A stretch of DNA of 64,000 bases, taken from Pseudoalteromonas luteoviolacea H33-S (lineage in GTDB: Bacteria; Pseudomonadota; Gammaproteobacteria; Enterobacterales; Alteromonadaceae). The stretch is from NCBI RefSeq assembly GCF_001625695.1, contig NZ_AUXY01000051.1, positions 1 through 64,000 of the forward strand, in the 5' to 3' direction. Shown piece by piece: positions 8,536 to 16,361 of this stretch. A program made the position numbers and the translations under genes. The notes under the pieces were generated by a model. That model did not search any database. It worked only from the letters and a program-made list of their open reading frames with translations, and had not been told where the DNA came from. Within the stretch, counting starts at the first letter, position 1. Each line of letters starts with the position of its first letter.

Positions 8536-9909
8536 TTAGCGGATGTTCGCTTTGATTTCGTCAAAGCTGTGCTCAATCAATAGTTGCCCGTTTTTGAATA
8601 CAGTTTTAAGTAAGTTCTCGCGGTTGCCCAAATCACTCTCACGAATGGTCTTCACCCCTTTAACCTTATCGTGAACCACTGCAAGGCGACCTTTTTTACT
8701 GCGTTTTCCGTGATCTGTGATGGGATCTTTAAATACATCATGCCACAGGCCCTTTACTTTAACGGCACTGGCTTTCATGGCAAATTGCATGGTGTCTCTA
8801 TCGAGTTTTTGCAGCAGCGCACCGCCCATGCCAAACGCGATATTCTCAGCGCTTTGTTGCTTGGTTTTCATGGTGTGTAAAATTTCGCGGATGCTGTTTT
8901 CTGCAATGCCATCCCCTTGGATCACACGAACGCAATCAGGTAATACACGATAGCCTTTGCTATTGATGCGATAGCCAAACTTTACCATCAACTTGTCGAT
9001 GGTTTTGGTAACCACTTCTACAGGTTCGCCACTGTCAGGGCGGATCACCAAAGTGCCACCTGTTTGCTGCACTTGCTCTTTTAGCTCATCGCCCCAGATG
9101 TTATCGATGGCATGCCAAAGGTCGTATGAATCACTGACTACTGCGACGAGCTTTCCAGGGCCTGAAAATTGTTTGAGCATATTCTCATATGCTGCTTTTT
9201 CGCCGTTTTTACCCCATGCCGTAATGGTACTGTGCTCTGCGGCGGGAATTGAAAATCCTGGCATAGCTGCGTCATAAAATCGTCTTGCAGCGACAATGGC
9301 ACTGAGCGTATCTGTACCCATAAAATTGAGTAAGTGCGCAGCGCCACCCACAGCAGCTGCCTCTTCAGTGGTTGCGCCGCGCGCACCAAAGTCATGTAGC
9401 TTAAACTCAAGCCCATCTAGTGAGTCAGCCGTATCGGCCAAATATTGCTGAATAATTTGTTTGCAGTGGTAAGACACAGTTGCAACTGTGGTTGGGTACC
9501 AAATTGCGCGCAATAGGGCGGTTTCAACATAGCTGGTTAGCCATGCGCATTTGGGATCGGTATTGATAACTTGGACCAATGCATTACTGATAGGCACAAT
9601 GCTCCCTTCAGATAAAGCTTGGATTTTTATGGGCAGCAAGCCTTGGTGTTTGTCGACTATGTGTCGCCAACCGGCCTCATGAAAAGGCACGCCATGGGCC
9701 TCTAAAATGGTTTTAGCATCATCAACATCTTGATGCGTGAGTGGGGTAGTTAGGTACTGTTTAATGAACATCTGTAAACCAAAAAACAGCGCTTTGTCAT
9801 ACTGCCCACCGCGAGGCTCAATGTAGCTAGATACTTGGCTAGTGCCTTCTGGGTACTGTTTAAAATGTGAGGCTTTGTAGCTATCTGCGTTAAGTATGAT
9901 ATTGGTCAT
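8536..9909 (-). CDS. nadV: Nicotinamide phosphoribosyltransferase
   Basis: Converts nicotinamide and PRPP to nicotinamide mononucleotide, the first step of the non-deamidating NAD salvage route. The 457-residue protein matches the NAMPT/NadV family over its whole length: SYKASHFKQYPEGT at the N-terminus, the SYIEPRGG motif, the HDFGARG motif, and VIRPDSGEP in the phosphoribosyl-binding region. AGGAGG lies nine bases before the ATG. It follows nadM on the same strand after 56 bp that contain a stem-loop, so the two enzymes of the pathway are probably co-transcribed. Nicotinamide released by the sirtuin encoded about 7 kb away would be a natural substrate, though no link is shown. Confidence 0.95.
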   Translation of the reverse strand: MTNIILNADSYKASHFKQYPEGTSQVSSYIEPRGGQYDKALFFGLQMFIKQYLTTPLTHQDVDDAKTILEAHGVPFHEAGWRHIVDKHQGLLPIKIQALSEGSIVPISNALVQVINTDPKCAWLTSYVETALLRAIWYPTTVATVSYHCKQIIQQYLADTADSLDGLEFKLHDFGARGATTEEAAAVGGAAHLLNFMGTDTLSAIVAARRFYDAAMPGFSIPAAEHSTITAWGKNGEKAAYENMLKQFSGPGKLVAVVSDSYDLWHAIDNIWGDELKEQVQQTGGTLVIRPDSGEPVEVVTKTIDKLMVKFGYRINSKGYRVLPDCVRVIQGDGIAENSIREILHTMKTKQQSAENIAFGMGGALLQKLDRDTMQFAMKASAVKVKGLWHDVFKDPITDHGKRSKKGRLAVVHDKVKGVKTIRESDLGNRENLLKTVFKNGQLLIEHSFDEIKANIR

Positions 9910-9931
9910 GATGGAGTTCCTCCTATCTATT

Positions 9932-9964
9932 TGCCAACTGGGTCTATCCCAATCTGCATTGGCA
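9932..9964 (-). other. Intercistronic stem-loop between nadM and nadV
   Basis: TGCCAA (9932-9937) pairs with TTGGCA (9959-9964), with an inner GGG/CCC pairing. The stem ends about 13 bases before the nadV ribosome binding site. There is no T-run, so it is more likely an mRNA processing or stability element than a terminator. Confidence 0.45.
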
Positions 9965-9965
9965 T

Positions 9966-11027
9966 TTACATGCCGGTTAATTCTTGAATGATAAAGTAAT
10001 GATCTTCAAATAATTTGCTTGGCTCTAACTCCGCAAGCGGCACCCACATTGCATGTTTGGCGTCATCCCCGCCCTTGACTTTGGGCAGTAATTTATTCGG
10101 CGCCAAATCAAAATAAAATGCATGAGTGATAGTGCGTCCTCGTGCTGATCTATTCGGGTCATCAAATACTTGTTGTTGCTTAATCGACCCCATTAATACT
10201 GGAGCTGGGACCTTTAACTTGGTTTCTTCTCTGAGCTCTCTCAAACAAGCGTCGACAAGCTTTTCACTGCGATCGACAAAGCCGCCAGGCAGCGCCCAAA
10301 GCCCTTTTCCTGGGCGTGCTTTTCGCTCAATTAACAACACATGGCCACTTTGTACGACCACCGCATCGACGGTGACAAATGTCGGCGGATAAGGCGCGTT
10401 TTGCCATGCTTGACGATATTTTTCGATGAAGTCATGCTCGTTTTGAATTGCTGAGTAGTCATCGGTTCGCATAAACTTATCTAGCGTATCACGGACAAAG
10501 CGAGGTAACACTTGGGCATTTTGTGAAGTTAAAAAATCTTCACCTTGGGATGAAAAGAGCTGCTTTCGAATTGGTGTGGCAGAGATAGACTGATAGTTAT
10601 CTACAGGAATAGCACCCCATTGAGGGAACAAATTTAAGTAGTAAGATGATTGGTCTTTACTATGGCCAATTAAACCTACTTGAGGCGTTTTGTGCGGCAT
10701 TTTATGCTGTGCGGTAATGATGCCTTTGACGGTTGTTTGCACATTACGAACCCAAGCATCGTCGTTATAGACTGTATCCATTAGAGGCGCAATGTGGACT
10801 CGATTGTTCTGTTCAGTGGTGAGTGAACCGCGGATCATTAACTCTCTTTCTGAGCTTGTCCATGGGTTTCTAACTGTTCTAGGCTGGTGGGCAGAGCCAC
10901 ACAAAATGATGATATGTTCAGCACGTCTTAACCCTTCTTGGATCACAGCTAAGTGACCTTGATGAAAAGGCTGAAAACGGCCAATAAATACGAGGAAGTC
11001 GTACTTTTGATCGTGTTGTAATGTCAT
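9966..11027 (-). CDS. nadM: Bifunctional NMN adenylyltransferase / Nudix hydrolase
   Basis: Joins NMN and ATP to give NAD, completing the two-step route begun by NadV. The 353-residue protein has an N-terminal nucleotidyltransferase domain with GRFQPFHQGH at residues 16-25 and an SATPIRK motif further on. The C-terminal Nudix domain (about 210-345) has the box beginning GGFVDRSEK and ending RELREET, where Lys replaces the usual final Gly. In characterised relatives the Nudix half hydrolyses ADP-ribose, which would recycle a NAD breakdown product. It is the first gene of the operon with nadV. Its ribosome binding site lies in a hairpin loop and a 25-bp inverted repeat lies just upstream. Confidence 0.94.
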   Translation of the reverse strand: MTLQHDQKYDFLVFIGRFQPFHQGHLAVIQEGLRRAEHIIILCGSAHQPRTVRNPWTSSERELMIRGSLTTEQNNRVHIAPLMDTVYNDDAWVRNVQTTVKGIITAQHKMPHKTPQVGLIGHSKDQSSYYLNLFPQWGAIPVDNYQSISATPIRKQLFSSQGEDFLTSQNAQVLPRFVRDTLDKFMRTDDYSAIQNEHDFIEKYRQAWQNAPYPPTFVTVDAVVVQSGHVLLIERKARPGKGLWALPGGFVDRSEKLVDACLRELREETKLKVPAPVLMGSIKQQQVFDDPNRSARGRTITHAFYFDLAPNKLLPKVKGGDDAKHAMWVPLAELEPSKLFEDHYFIIQELTGM

Positions 11028-11029
11028 TG

Positions 11030-11046
11030 CAGCAAACCCCTTGCTG
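11030..11046 (-). promoter_or_regulatory. Hairpin presenting the nadM ribosome binding site
   Basis: CAGCAA (minus strand 11046-11041 reads CAGCAA) pairs with TTGCTG (11035-11030), a perfect 6-bp stem whose 5-nt loop GGGGT is part of the AAGGGG ribosome binding site. The stem ends two bases before the ATG, so folding should affect initiation. Confidence 0.5.
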
Positions 11047-11089
11047 TTGTTGTAAAACGCGACGCAGGTCTATCCCGCTTACGTTGTGA

Positions 11090-11114
11090 TTATCGAATGG
11101 TTCCCACTCGATAA
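11090..11114. promoter_or_regulatory. Inverted repeat, candidate operator of nadM-nadV
   Basis: TTATCGA (11090-11096) and TCGATAA (11108-11114) form a perfect inverted repeat with centres 18 bp apart, 63 bp upstream of the nadM start. A GATAAT hexamer on the minus strand, a plausible -10 element, overlaps one half-site, so a dimeric repressor bound here could block the promoter. NAD genes are often controlled by NrtR- or NiaR-type repressors, but the protein is not identified here. Confidence 0.45.
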
Positions 11115-11143
11115 CGCTACAATGACATAATCACGCTTAAATT

Positions 11144-11590
11144 TCAAACATGAAGATTGACTAAGTTTCCATCTTCGGGCAAACCAAATTGAGACTTTAA
11201 GTCAGATAATAGCGCTTGCTTTTGCTCATCATTTAATTGATTGGTATCTTGCTCCGACAATGCATCACTCAAATAATCGACGACTTGCTTTAAATCCACT
11301 TGTGCATCTGGTTTGTCTTTTGGGGGCTTTGCTGGCGCGCCTGCGAGTTCGCCAATGGCTTTGGCATCAAAGCCGAGCTCAGACATCTGCTCAGCTAATG
11401 CTTTTGAGGGTTTAATACCGGCCTCACTGAAACTGTTTACGATGCTTTGTGCATCGGCTTCTGATAAGTTATCGGGGTCAAACTGTTCCAACGTCTCTTT
11501 GATAGTACTTGTTTGTTGCTCAGATAATGTGGTCTGAGGGCGACTTGCTTGTGTAGAGTGTGAATATGATTGCGTAGCTTGTGTGATCAT
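11144..11590 (-). CDS. Unknown soluble acidic protein
   Basis: A 148-residue protein without signal peptide or membrane segment. It has a Ser/Thr/Gln-rich start and then helical, acidic sequence containing repeated EQ- and D-rich turns (for example DPDNLSEADAQSI and SEQDTNQLNDEQKQAL). I recognise no family. ATG 11590 is preferred, with GGAG ten bases upstream; an in-frame TTG lies two codons earlier. It is followed 108 bp upstream by another unknown, similarly polar protein on the same strand, and the two may be related in function. Confidence 0.6.
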   Translation of the reverse strand: MITQATQSYSHSTQASRPQTTLSEQQTSTIKETLEQFDPDNLSEADAQSIVNSFSEAGIKPSKALAEQMSELGFDAKAIGELAGAPAKPPKDKPDAQVDLKQVVDYLSDALSEQDTNQLNDEQKQALLSDLKSQFGLPEDGNLVNLHV

Positions 11591-11698
11591 GGGCAATTAG
11601 CTCCAACAGGTTAGTCACTTTAGTTTGACTACTAATTGCGCAAATAATGTGGAAGCGTGAATGATACCCCTCTATTTCTGGCAAGAATCATCTCTACT

Positions 11699-13099
11699 TT
11701 ACTCTCCATTACTTATGACATCACTTTTGGCGGACACTTGTTCAAATTCAGGTTCGATGTATTTCAACTCGCCTAATTGGTACGGGACGGGTAAATCGAG
11801 GTTGAATTCGTAGATTTTTTGTATCTGCTGCTGCACAAAGTTTTGCTTGATAGTGTCTATATTATTCTCTGCCCAAACCTCAATAGAGTCAGAATGTATA
11901 AATCCATCTGGATGGTTTTCTACATCATGCAAAAGCTGTTTCCACATATCCCCGTGAGTCGCTGCGGGCGTATCGAAAGTAAGCTCAATCACTTCATTCA
12001 TCCAGCTTAGCCCTTTATTTTCATACGCTTCCAAGACGTTTTTATGCAAATCCCTGCGCTCGCTTTCATTGGTATCTTCATCATGATGTACTACAAATTC
12101 CTGGTCTTCTGTCATAAAGTACTGAGTATGCGCCCATTTATCTGTTTGTTGTCCTAGCATGGCGAAAATATTCTCACTATTAGACTTATCCACTTCTTGT
12201 AACATGGCAAAGAAACTGTCTTGCTCAAAAGGTTTGATGGTAATGGCCATATCAACGATCCCTGCATTTGTTGCAAAATCACCTTGGCTAATATGTTGAT
12301 TGAGTTCTAATAATTGGCCATCATGCATTTTATTGTTATCAAGCAATTTAACGTATTGCATCAGATGAGAAGAGTAATCGTTTAACTCCCTTAATCCCAG
12401 ATCTTCAAATGGGCCGTATTCGACTCGTAGCAATGGGCTTTCAATACCATCCTCACTTAGCAGCCCCTCAGGCGTGAAGGGAGGCGTTCTATCGTGTGCT
12501 TTATTTTGTTGAACTAAGTGAGCCATAACGTCCAGTGAACTACTGAGCAGATCATCTGATAATGTGCTTAATGTTGAGATGATGTCTTCACTGTGATCGC
12601 TGATTAAGTTGGTGTACTCATTATAGCGCGGCGCAGATGTTAGGACTTCGGCCAGTTTTTCTAATTCATCATCATTTAAACGTTCGCTCAGTTCGAGTAA
12701 TTCCTTAGAGGGCTTTATGAATGAAAATCGAATTTGCCCATCCGAGGACAATCTGTCTTTTTGTGCTAGGAATGCGTCAATATCACTTTTTTCTGTGAGT
12801 TCCCCATACTGAAACCTATTTTCCTCATTATTATCAGATTGAACTCTATATATGCCGGAATAACCAAAAGAAACCAACTCTGGTATCGCTTTAAAGAAGA
12901 TATCATCCATAAATTTTTTTAAATAATCATCGTCTTGAGTAGCTGAAAGTGATACATGGTAATCACTGCCACTTGGCAGTGTATTCGATTTATATTTTGA
13001 GTCTGCATCTTTGACTGCTGAATTGATATGAGTGTTTTTACTGTCGTTCGAATAGTTGTGTGTACTGCCTGCAACCGAGTTGGCCAATCGATTAATCAT
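11699..13099 (-). CDS. Unknown large acidic cytoplasmic protein
   Basis: A 466-residue, strongly acidic, Asn/Asp/Ser-rich protein without signal peptide, membrane segment or recognised motif. The first 50 residues are low-complexity and look disordered (NSVAGSTHNYSNDSKN), and the rest looks mostly helical. ATG 13099 is preferred, with AAGGATAAGG upstream; an in-frame GTG lies one codon earlier. Such disordered-start acidic proteins can be secreted effectors or surface-related proteins, but nothing in the sequence proves export. It pairs with the 148-residue unknown immediately downstream. Confidence 0.6.
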   Translation of the reverse strand: MINRLANSVAGSTHNYSNDSKNTHINSAVKDADSKYKSNTLPSGSDYHVSLSATQDDDYLKKFMDDIFFKAIPELVSFGYSGIYRVQSDNNEENRFQYGELTEKSDIDAFLAQKDRLSSDGQIRFSFIKPSKELLELSERLNDDELEKLAEVLTSAPRYNEYTNLISDHSEDIISTLSTLSDDLLSSSLDVMAHLVQQNKAHDRTPPFTPEGLLSEDGIESPLLRVEYGPFEDLGLRELNDYSSHLMQYVKLLDNNKMHDGQLLELNQHISQGDFATNAGIVDMAITIKPFEQDSFFAMLQEVDKSNSENIFAMLGQQTDKWAHTQYFMTEDQEFVVHHDEDTNESERRDLHKNVLEAYENKGLSWMNEVIELTFDTPAATHGDMWKQLLHDVENHPDGFIHSDSIEVWAENNIDTIKQNFVQQQIQKIYEFNLDLPVPYQLGELKYIEPEFEQVSAKSDVISNGE

Positions 13100-13215
13100 C
13101 ACCTTATCCTTAGAATCTGATTTACGGATCTATTAATCGGCCAACTGTGTTATTTCTTTAGGGACGATCTGTTTATAATACGCCCAAAGATAAATCAATC
13201 ATGATCTTTTATAAA

Positions 13216-13587
13216 TTAGTGTGTGATTGTGGCGCTATTGTGGTTGTGCTGTGCAGTGAATATGCGCAGCGCCATAAAAGTTGCAACGCCCGCAACCAAT
13301 GCGCACAGAATATGGTGTAGCACTAAATGGCTGACAATAAATGTGGGAATATCTTCAATGCCATCGATAAAAAATGCCTTTATGAGTAACCCGATGTAGG
13401 CACTTAAGTGTCCAAACAGGACCACTAGATATATTTTACTGAATTGACTTTTTGTCTGCTGTTCTATTTTTATGGGAGCATATTTTATGACTAACAGCGC
13501 GAGCATTGCGAGCAAGATACTGATAGCACCTAAGCCTAGTAAAGAGGTCTTAACTAATACAATCACTAAAATATAGGCCAATAACAT
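13216..13587 (-). CDS. Small multi-pass membrane protein, unknown
   Basis: A 123-residue protein with four hydrophobic segments, at about residues 1-33, 48-68, 78-97 and 98-113, and a His/Asn-rich C-terminal tail. The size and layout are those of a small four-helix inner-membrane protein. No family is recognised. I chose ATG 13587; a TTG two codons upstream is also in frame with AAGAG nearby. No obvious partner gene is adjacent. Confidence 0.6.
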   Translation of the reverse strand: MLLAYILVIVLVKTSLLGLGAISILLAMLALLVIKYAPIKIEQQTKSQFSKIYLVVLFGHLSAYIGLLIKAFFIDGIEDIPTFIVSHLVLHHILCALVAGVATFMALRIFTAQHNHNSATITH

Positions 13588-13757
13588 TTTCAAACTACTC
13601 TTAATTCATCACTGAGTGATGCTATGTCAGAGCACTTTTATTTGTCTATCAGAATTGCTTTGAGAGGTTATCAGATTTTATTTGCGAATCGTATTGACTC
13701 ATGCCATTGAAGGGTACATAGTAACCACTCTACTTCACAGGATAATAAGAAATAACC

Positions 13758-13823
13758 ATGAATTTGCTTTCCAATACACAACTCAATTGCAAGTGGCACT
13801 CTGTCACATGGCTAGGTGTGTAG
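13758..13823 (+). CDS. Candidate 21-residue leader peptide upstream of the DMT exporter
   Basis: ATG at 13758 opens a frame of 21 codons, MNLLSNTQLNCKWHSVTWLGV, ending at TAG 13821-13823. Two of the last nine residues are Trp. The stop codon overlaps the first arm of the alternative hairpins at 13823-13864, which is the layout of a translation-dependent leader. The ribosome binding site is weak (AAGAA), so the frame may be chance. It lacks the Asp and Pro residues needed for TnaC-type stalling. Confidence 0.3.
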   Translation: MNLLSNTQLNCKWHSVTWLGV

Positions 13824-13864
13824 CGGTTTAGCGCTTTTCTAACCGCGACGATGAATGCGGTTAG
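13823..13864 (+). promoter_or_regulatory. Mutually exclusive hairpins between leader ORF and exporter
   Basis: CTAACCGC (13839-13846) can pair backward with GCGGTTTAG (13823-13831, one bulged T) or forward with GCGGTTAG (13857-13864, perfect 8 bp). The pairings cannot coexist. No U-run follows the second hairpin, so any control would be Rho-dependent or translational. The rest of 13588-13920 shows no gene; the exporter RBS AAGGAT lies just before 13921. Confidence 0.4.
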
Positions 13865-13920
13865 CTTATCTTGAATAAATCACCCCATTTATCGTCCTTT
13901 ATTAATAAGGATAAATAGCA

Positions 13921-14838
13921 ATGCCCGTGCAATTGTCTTATGCATTTGTCGTTTTAATTTGGTCTACTACACCGTTGACAATTGTCTGGAGTAGCTCGTC
14001 TATGGCGCCGACGACCAGTGTACTACTGAGGATGGTTATCGCTATGATACTCGCAGCAATTGTAGTGACACTCTGTAAAGTCAAAATGCACTGGTCAAGC
14101 ACTGCTTGGCGCTTATATGCCTATTCAGGTGGGGGAATTTTAGCTGGTATGATGCTTTCATACTTGGCATCCAAAACGGTTCCTTCTGGGGTCATTTCAT
14201 TGGTTTTTGGATTGGCTCCGATCATATCTGGTGTATTGGCGCAAAAACTTTTGGGCGAGGATAAATTTACCACGGTAAAAAAATGTGCACTTGGCTTAGC
14301 ATTAGTGGGCATGTTTTTGGTGTGTTTTACCCAGCTTCAGGAGTTAAACATCGAGCCTTTAGGTTTGATATATGTTTTATGTGCCACAATTAATTTTAGT
14401 ATTAGTGGCATTCTTGTAAAACGAGTACAGATAGTGATCCATCCGATGGCCACAACTTTGGGCTCATTGATTGTCGCGGTGCCTGGTTTCTTGGTTATGT
14501 GGTTGATTGCAGGCGCACCACTTGATGTTGATAATTGGAGTGAAAAGTCGATGTGGTCTACTTTATACCTTGGTATTTTTGGCTCGTTCTTTGGGTTTTT
14601 AGCTTATTTTCATATATTGCAAAAGATGAAAGCCAGTACTGTCGCATTGACGACTTTAATCACCCCAGGACTTGCGATGACATTAGGCGCACAGGTCAAT
14701 AATGAATCGATAACGCCATTATTATTGGTGGGCACGATCATCATAATTTCAAGTTTGGCTTTATATCAGTTTGGAGGGCAAGTAACTGGACTGTTTAAAG
14801 TCAATAAAAAGCTGTCTGAGAGAAAATTAAACAAATGA
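13921..14838 (+). CDS. EamA/DMT-family exporter
   Basis: A 305-residue inner-membrane transporter with about ten transmembrane helices arranged as two EamA repeats (roughly 5-135 and 148-288). The second half contains the usual SFFGFLAYFHILQKMKAS and TTLITPGLAMTLGA segments. Family members export small metabolites, often amino acids such as threonine/homoserine (RhtA) or aromatics (YddG); the substrate here cannot be read from sequence. The AAGGAT ribosome binding site is reasonable. A possible Trp-containing leader peptide and alternative hairpins lie upstream. The C-terminus is basic and cytoplasmic. Confidence 0.88.
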   Translation: MPVQLSYAFVVLIWSTTPLTIVWSSSSMAPTTSVLLRMVIAMILAAIVVTLCKVKMHWSSTAWRLYAYSGGGILAGMMLSYLASKTVPSGVISLVFGLAPIISGVLAQKLLGEDKFTTVKKCALGLALVGMFLVCFTQLQELNIEPLGLIYVLCATINFSISGILVKRVQIVIHPMATTLGSLIVAVPGFLVMWLIAGAPLDVDNWSEKSMWSTLYLGIFGSFFGFLAYFHILQKMKASTVALTTLITPGLAMTLGAQVNNESITPLLLVGTIIIISSLALYQFGGQVTGLFKVNKKLSERKLNK

Positions 14839-15003
14839 GCTATATAAGTTTCCCTAGAAGTTTGCAATTATATTAGCTCAAACGTTATTTATTACAAATA
14901 GTATGAAATTCATACCTTAAAGAAATAACAGGTTTAATTTCGATAATGTTCTGTGGTAAAAATAGTAACATTGGTGAAAATTATAATTATAAGTTCAGGG
15001 ACA

Positions 15004-15480
15004 ATGAAATTAGCATTCGAAGACTTTCAATTTGATATTCAGGCGCTCACATTATTAAAAGATGGCCGAAAAATTTCTCTAAAAGAGAAACCAGCGCAAA
15101 TTCTCGCTTTATTAATCTCACAACCAGATAAAATCCACAGTAAAGTTGAGATATTAGAGGAGGTTTGGCCTGGTAGAACAGTTACAGAGCAGGTTGTGTT
15201 TCAAAACATAGGCCATTTGAGAGCATTATTTGGTGATGACGCAATCAAAACCTTTTCCAAAAAAGGGTATCAGTGGCAGCTACCTTGCGACCCTGTGGAT
15301 GGTAAAGCGCAAGAATCTTCAGTCGGACAAGATAATGCGCCAAATTCTAGTGCAGAGTCAGAGGCTGTTAACACGGCAACTCAGATATCTGTAGACAAGT
15401 CAGCTCAATTGCCTTGGAAGATCATTGTGCCTGCTCTTGTTGCTGCTGCTGCCGTAGGTGGCTTTTTGGCGTTTGCTTAA
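15004..15480 (+). CDS. Membrane-anchored OmpR-type winged-helix protein without sensor domain
   Basis: A 158-residue transcription factor of the ToxR/CadC class. Residues 1-95 form a Trans_reg_C winged helix (KLAFEDFQFDIQ at the start, PGRTVTEQVVFQNIGHLR recognition helix, FSKKGYQWQLP wing). A Ser/Glu-rich linker follows, and one hydrophobic helix (PWKIIVPALVAAAAVGGFL) ends at the C-terminus. There is no periplasmic domain, so it cannot sense the periplasm by itself as ToxR or CadC do. ATG 15004 is preferred because AGGGA precedes it; a GTG 17 codons upstream is in frame. It follows the exporter by 165 bp on the same strand. Confidence 0.85.
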   Translation: MKLAFEDFQFDIQALTLLKDGRKISLKEKPAQILALLISQPDKIHSKVEILEEVWPGRTVTEQVVFQNIGHLRALFGDDAIKTFSKKGYQWQLPCDPVDGKAQESSVGQDNAPNSSAESEAVNTATQISVDKSAQLPWKIIVPALVAAAAVGGFLAFA

Positions 15481-15782
15481 ATCGCGCCTTGTGGGAGTCT
15501 CGAAGTAATAATGCAACTTTCAAGTTTAAGTAAATATAGAAGATGAGCTCGTGGTAAAGTTGTGCATATTCTTAAGTAACTAAAGAACATCACTCAGCTG
15601 GTTAAAATAGTAATGTGAACTTGCTTTGTTTAATTCAAAGCTTAGAAGCATAGAACTTAGTTTAAGTTTTTTTGTCAAAGTTAAGAATAAAGGCGTTATA
15701 TTAGGTCATAATTGACCTGTTTTTGTTGGTGCCTTTAAGCTAGCCTGCGTGCTAGGCTATTTTGACCAAAAAGGAGTGTTAT
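15481..15782 (+). promoter_or_regulatory. Untranslated region with two hairpins before the peptidase gene
   Basis: This 302-bp gap holds no recognisable gene. AGGTCA (15703-15708) and TGACCT (15713-15718) form a palindrome followed by GTTTTTG, either an operator or a weak terminator. TAGCCT (15741-15746) and AGGCTA (15754-15759) form a second stem followed by TTTT. This stem ends about 12 bases before the AAGGAG ribosome binding site of the next gene, so it could act as an attenuator. Confidence 0.45.
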
Positions 15783-16277
15783 TTGACTACGATAGCATAC
15801 CATCACTCAACGCAAATCATTTGTGTTGATAGTTTAACTACCACATCACAAAGTATCGTGACTGATGAGGCACAAAAGTGTCAACGTGTTTATAATGGCT
15901 TTGTTTTTGCCACAGGTAACTGCACCGAAATATACCACTTACTCAGTAACTGGAAAAAAAATTGTTTTGAGGCGATAAGTTGCACTTTTTTCTTTATTAA
16001 TAAACGTGATGAAATATTTTATGGCGAGATACGATATGGAAAACGTTTTTTAGAGCCTTTACAGATGAACTGGGCGATTGGTTCTGGTGCTAATTGGGCG
16101 ATTGCGGCAATGGATTTTGGTAAAAGTGCCATGGAAGCTGTCCAGTATGCGTGTAAAAGAGACAAGTCAACTGGCGGCACCATACATAGTTTTAGCCTAA
16201 AAAACACATCAAAATGGTTACCTTTTTGTTCAGCTCAGCAACATATAAAGTTACTGCCTGACGCTAACGTTGTTTGA
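15783..16277 (+). CDS. Stand-alone HslV/proteasome-like Ntn hydrolase
   Basis: A probable N-terminal-nucleophile peptidase of 164 residues. Starting at TTG 15783, seven bases after AAGGAG, the protein begins Met-Thr-Thr-Ile-Ala, so Met removal would expose Thr1 as in HslV and proteasome beta subunits. With Thr1 numbering, Asp15 (IICVDS) and Lys31 match the positions of the catalytic Asp17 and Lys33 of HslV. The segment NWAIGSGANWAIAAMDFGKSA resembles the conserved AIGSGG helix start of the fold. No ATPase partner such as HslU is nearby. A longer frame starting at 15762 would bury the Thr and is less likely. Assignment is by motif only; the substrate is unknown. Confidence 0.68.
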   Translation: MTTIAYHHSTQIICVDSLTTTSQSIVTDEAQKCQRVYNGFVFATGNCTEIYHLLSNWKKNCFEAISCTFFFINKRDEIFYGEIRYGKRFLEPLQMNWAIGSGANWAIAAMDFGKSAMEAVQYACKRDKSTGGTIHSFSLKNTSKWLPFCSAQQHIKLLPDANVV

Positions 16278-16361
16278 ATGCTAAAAGTAAACTTACTTGG
16301 TTAGTATTGTGATGAGCTCCAGACTCTATTGTCTGTTTAATTTTTTGTAGAGTAATTTTAG

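Noticed and set aside
8536..11027. nadM-nadV as a phage-type NAD reconstitution (anti-defence) module
   Set aside because: The genes sit among chromosomal repair and metabolic genes with no phage genes nearby; ordinary NAD salvage explains them.
13758..13823. TnaC-type tryptophan-stalling leader
   Set aside because: The Trp spacing to Asp and terminal Pro required in TnaC is absent, so only a generic leader is proposed.
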